A stretch of 9,411 nucleotides of DNA from DATJUF01 sp035502655 (lineage in GTDB: Bacteria; Desulfobacterota; Binatia; Binatales; Binataceae), in NCBI GenBank assembly GCA_035502655.1, contig DATJUF010000105.1, forward strand, positions 1 to 9,411, read 5' to 3'. How positions within the stretch are numbered: the stretch's first letter is position 1; the number at the start of each line of letters is the position of its first letter. Made by a program: the position numbers and the translations under genes. The notes under the pieces were generated by a model that was given only the letters and a program-made list of their open reading frames with translations, was not told the DNA's origin and did not search any database. Shown here in pieces: positions 6,462 through 9,411 of this stretch.

Positions 6462-8657
6462 ATGGCGGCTGAAGTGCGCAAATCAAGAATTCTTGAAGGG
6501 CTCCCATATCCCAAAGGAGCGACCTGGGATGGCCTTGGAGTCAACTTCGCATTGTTTTCCGCGCACGCCACAAAGGTAGAGCTATGCCTTTTTGACGACA
6601 AAGGCGAAACTGAAATCGAACGAATCGAGCTACCCGAGTTTACCGATGAAGTGTGGCACGGCTATCTTCCCGACGCGCGCCCCGGCACCGTCTACGGCTA
6701 CCGTGTCTACGGACCTTATGAGCCCGAGGCCGGCCATCGCTTCAACCATTACAAGCTGTTGCTGGATCCTTACGCGAGGGCTCATGTCGGCAGCTTGAAT
6801 TGGGGGCCGGAGGTTTTTGGATATACAATCGGCAGCGAGGAAACCGATCTGAAGCTGGACGAGCGCGATAGTGCTCCGCTGATGCCGAAGTGCAAAGTGA
6901 TCGACCCGGCTTTTACCTGGGTTCGTGACCGCGCTCCACGAACACCATGGGCGCACACAATTATCTATGAAACCCATGTCAAGGGCTTTACCAAGCTGCA
7001 CCCCAGCGTGCCGAAGGAATTTCGCGGCACTTTTGCCGGCCTCGGCCGCCAGGAAGTTATTGACTATATTAAAAGCCTTGGTGTTACCGCCGTCGAGCTG
7101 CTGCCGATTCATTCCTTCATCAATGACAGCTACCTGCTGAACAAGAAACTGACTAACTACTGGGGATATAACACTATCGGCTTCTTCGCTCCCGATCCTC
7201 GGTATTCAGCAACAGGCGAGATTGCCGAATTCAAGCAGATGATCGCCCATCTGCATGACGTCGGCCTCGAAGTAATTCTCGACGTGGTTTATAACCATAC
7301 CGCAGAGGGCAGTGAGCTCGGGCCCACGCTGTCATTCAAAGGTATTGACAATGCTTCATACTATCGCTTGCTGCCGGACAAGCCGCGCTACTATATAAAT
7401 GACACGGGCACAGGTAATACTCTGAATCTTAGCCATCCGCACGTCCTGCAGCTTGTGACGGACAGTCTCCGCTACTGGGTCACCGAAATGCATGTGGACG
7501 GATTCCGCTTTGACCTTGCAACTATCCTCGGCCGCGAGCCGTACGGCTTCGACGAAGGCGGCGGGTTTCTCGATAGCTGCCGGCAGGATCCCATACTCTC
7601 CCAGGTCAAACTAATCGCCGAACCATGGGATCTCGGCCCCGGCGGCTATCAGGTCGGCGGATTTCCCCCCGGATGGGCCGAGTGGAACGACCGCTATCGC
7701 GATACCGTCCGAAGCTATTGGAAGGGCGACGAAGGCAAAGTCGCCGAGCTTGCGACCCGCCTCGCAGCCTCCGGAGACCTGTTCAATCGGCGTGGCCGCA
7801 AGCCCTGGGCAAGTGTCAATTTTATAACCGCCCATGATGGCTTCACCCTGCATGATCTTGTCTCCTACAACGAGAAGCATAATGAAGCTAACACCGAAGA
7901 AAACCGCGACGGTAATTCGAATAATCATTCATGGAACTGTGGTGCCGAAGGCCCCACCAATGATCCTGAGATAAATCGCCTCCGCCAGCGGCAAATGCGT
8001 AATCTCCTCGCCACGCTTCTGCTCTCGCAGGGAACCCCAATGATACTGGCTGGCGATGAGTTTGGCAGAACTCAGCGCGGCAACAATAATGCCTATTGCC
8101 AGGATAATGAGATTAGCTGGCTCGACTGGGAAGGTATTCAGGACGAAGGGCGCACTCTTACTGCTTTCTTGCGCAGATTGACGATGCTCCGCCATGCGTT
8201 CCCGGTGCTTCGGCGCGAGCGTTTTTTCAGCGGGAATTGGGACGAAGCGCTCGGGGTTAAAGATGTCACCTGGATCAACTCCTTCGGCAAGGAGATGCGC
8301 CAGGAGGATTGGGCCGATGCTAATCAGCGCTGCTTCGCAATGCTGATGGACGGTCGCGCACAAGCCACGGGCATTCGGCGGCTCGGCACTGACGCAACTC
8401 TGCTGGTGGTTATGAATGCTCATCACGACGTCGTAACCTTCACTCTGCCCGAAGTCGCGGGCGGTGACCGCTGGCGGTGCTTGATTGATACAGATGATGT
8501 CGAGCGTGACGAATTACCGGTATTCAGGCCAAAAAATACTTACGACGTTGCCGCCCGCTCACTGATTTTGTTCGCGCTCGATGACCAGGGCGAAACCGTA
8601 CGGATGGTTCGTCAAATCGCACTCGATCTGTCTCGCAGCAAGCAGCTCGCCCGTTGA
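6462..8657 (+). CDS. glgX: Glycogen debranching enzyme GlgX/TreX (GH13_11 type), 731 aa
   Basis: This cytoplasmic enzyme hydrolyses alpha-1,6 branch points of glycogen or limit dextrins and releases linear malto-oligosaccharides. Residues about 12-105 are a CBM48-like N-terminal domain (LPYPKGATWDGLGVNFALFS; KLLLDPYA at 98-105). The GH13 barrel follows with all four signature regions: DVVYNH (274-279), DGFRFD (346-351, nucleophile Asp351), IAEPWD (385-390, general acid Glu387) and TAHDG (456-460, transition-state Asp459). GDEFGRTQRGNNNAYCQDN (531-549) and ISWLDW (551-556) are typical of the GlgX/TreX/isoamylase group. The C-terminal beta domain ends near residue 705, and about 25 extra residues follow. 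ATG at 6462 keeps the standard family N-terminus. The gene lies 212 bp after the GH15 gene on the same strand and runs head-on into treZ. That neighbour suggests the TreX role, supplying chains to the TreY-TreZ trehalose pathway, although a general glycogen-breakdown role is equally compatible. Confidence 0.95.
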   Translation: MAAEVRKSRILEGLPYPKGATWDGLGVNFALFSAHATKVELCLFDDKGETEIERIELPEFTDEVWHGYLPDARPGTVYGYRVYGPYEPEAGHRFNHYKLLLDPYARAHVGSLNWGPEVFGYTIGSEETDLKLDERDSAPLMPKCKVIDPAFTWVRDRAPRTPWAHTIIYETHVKGFTKLHPSVPKEFRGTFAGLGRQEVIDYIKSLGVTAVELLPIHSFINDSYLLNKKLTNYWGYNTIGFFAPDPRYSATGEIAEFKQMIAHLHDVGLEVILDVVYNHTAEGSELGPTLSFKGIDNASYYRLLPDKPRYYINDTGTGNTLNLSHPHVLQLVTDSLRYWVTEMHVDGFRFDLATILGREPYGFDEGGGFLDSCRQDPILSQVKLIAEPWDLGPGGYQVGGFPPGWAEWNDRYRDTVRSYWKGDEGKVAELATRLAASGDLFNRRGRKPWASVNFITAHDGFTLHDLVSYNEKHNEANTEENRDGNSNNHSWNCGAEGPTNDPEINRLRQRQMRNLLATLLLSQGTPMILAGDEFGRTQRGNNNAYCQDNEISWLDWEGIQDEGRTLTAFLRRLTMLRHAFPVLRRERFFSGNWDEALGVKDVTWINSFGKEMRQEDWADANQRCFAMLMDGRAQATGIRRLGTDATLLVVMNAHHDVVTFTLPEVAGGDRWRCLIDTDDVERDELPVFRPKNTYDVAARSLILFALDDQGETVRMVRQIALDLSRSKQLAR

Positions 8658-8666
8658 GCTATAGCT
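8657..8666. other. Palindrome AGCTATAGCT spanning the glgX/treZ stop codons
   Basis: The two convergent stop codons are separated by seven bases (8658-8664). A perfect 10-bp palindrome begins at the last base of the glgX TGA and ends inside the treZ TAG. It has no loop and no T-run, so it is not a normal terminator. No other terminator is visible between the genes, so both transcripts probably run into the opposite coding region. Confidence 0.5.
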
Positions 8667-9411
8667 ATTGCTCTGAGTCAGTAATTATCGCGGCCGATTC
8701 GCCCGGCAGTTCGATTGCCTCTTGGGTTAGACGAACAAGGGGGTCTGATGCCATCAGAAGTTTCCGCTTCGCGCTGGAGGGTAAGATGATTCGCCGAGTC
8801 TCCGAGGCGAAATTGCATGCGGTTCCAATTGACCCTCGCGTCATTAGTAGCCAGCGCGCTTGCTCGTCGAAATCGGCTCGAACGTTTTCAAGATTGCCAT
8901 TGTTCAAGTCTCGGCAGCGCTTCCGCAGCTTGATCAAATTCTGATGCCAGTCCAGCAGGCTTTTATGCGGCTCGCGGCCTCGCTCCTGCCAATCCAGTTT
9001 CGACCGGGTGAATGACTCGAGTGCTTGCGGATCGGGAATTTCCTCGGCTTCCCAGCCCGCCTCTGCGAATTCCCGCCTGCGTCCTTCGCTGACGGCGCGG
9101 CCTAATTCTTCGTCTTCATGTCCAGTAAAATAGATGAACGGCGTCGAAGCGCCCCATTCTTCGCCCTGAAATAGCATTGGGATAAACGGTGCGGTCAGCA
9201 CGAGCGCCGCGGCTATTCGCAGCCGCCTTTCACTCATAAGATGGGAGCTTCGATCACCTCGTGCGCGATTTCCGATCTGATCGTGATTCTGCAGATAACC
9301 TAGAAACCTGTAGCCCGGGATCCCTGCGGGTGCGCGGCCGTGCCGCCTGCCGCGAAATTTCGAATATCGCCCGTCGTACACAAACGCATGCTGAAGGGCA
9401 TTGGCGAGATC
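8665..9411 (-). CDS. treZ: Malto-oligosyltrehalose trehalohydrolase TreZ, C-terminal 248 residues (cut by window edge)
   Basis: The minus frame is open from base 9411 to a TAG at 8665-8667, so the 5' end lies beyond the window. TreZ cleaves maltooligosyl-trehalose, made by TreY, to free trehalose in the cytoplasm. The fragment holds the last part of the GH13_10 catalytic barrel: YLQNHDQIGNRARGD (39-53), GH13 region IV with the transition-state Asp44. It continues with the TreZ-typical FQGEEWGAST (81-90), GRRREFAEAGW (110-120), IPDPQALESFTRSKLDW (125-141) and a C-terminal beta domain. An ATG/GTG near 9381 is internal; the protein runs on upstream as LANALQHAFVYDGR. Full TreZ is about 580-600 residues, so roughly 40 percent is present. 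Convergence with glgX/treX fits a trehalose locus. treY is not in the window and would be expected beyond base 9411. Confidence 0.93.
   Translation of the reverse strand, partial: DLANALQHAFVYDGRYSKFRGRRHGRAPAGIPGYRFLGYLQNHDQIGNRARGDRSSHLMSERRLRIAAALVLTAPFIPMLFQGEEWGASTPFIYFTGHEDEELGRAVSEGRRREFAEAGWEAEEIPDPQALESFTRSKLDWQERGREPHKSLLDWHQNLIKLRKRCRDLNNGNLENVRADFDEQARWLLMTRGSIGTACNFASETRRIILPSSAKRKLLMASDPLVRLTQEAIELPGESAAIITDSEQ

Overview
The window looks like chromosomal DNA from a Gram-negative, free-living bacterium, probably a soil or sediment lineage. The evidence is a moderately high G+C content (above half by eye), Sec-type signal peptides, a DUF2844/DUF3443 gene pair of the kind known from proteobacteria such as Burkholderia, a long secreted protein with a Thr-Pro linker, and an alpha-glucan/trehalose gene set. 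No phage, insertion sequence, CRISPR array, rRNA or tRNA was seen. A finer placement (for example a deltaproteobacterial, Binatota-like or acidobacterial lineage) would be a guess.

Layout. Positions 1-345 (minus) hold the N-terminal 115 codons of a glutathione S-transferase-like protein, cut by the window edge. Positions 604-4025 (minus) hold a two-gene operon: a small secreted DUF2844 protein, then, through an ATGA stop/start overlap, a 941-residue secreted protein with an Ig-like (ASH/choice-of-anchor-D type) domain, a Thr-Pro linker, a seven-blade Kelch-type propeller and a DUF3443 domain. A 415-bp divergent intergenic region (4026-4440) with several dyads separates this operon from the plus-strand alpha-glucan genes. 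These are a GH15 family hydrolase (4441-6249) and a GlgX/TreX-type glycogen debranching enzyme (6462-8657). The 3' end of treZ (malto-oligosyltrehalose trehalohydrolase) converges on glgX from the minus strand (8665-9411), with only 7 bp between the stop codons.

How the genes fit together. GlgX/TreX would debranch glycogen to malto-oligosaccharides. TreZ, with TreY (not in the window), would turn their ends into free trehalose. The GH15 enzyme would hydrolyse trehalose or alpha-glucan ends to glucose. All three lack signal peptides and should be cytoplasmic. The DUF2844-DUF3443 operon appears to be a separate envelope or extracellular module.

The strongest novelty candidate is the long DUF3443 protein. 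Its C-terminal domain carries two aspartic-protease-like motifs (DTGSSG at residue 598 and DSGTNG at residue 826) and a pepsin-like FNGILGIG segment between them. It may therefore be a secreted pepsin-fold protease, or a degenerate relative, carried on a Kelch propeller and co-translated with a DUF2844 partner.
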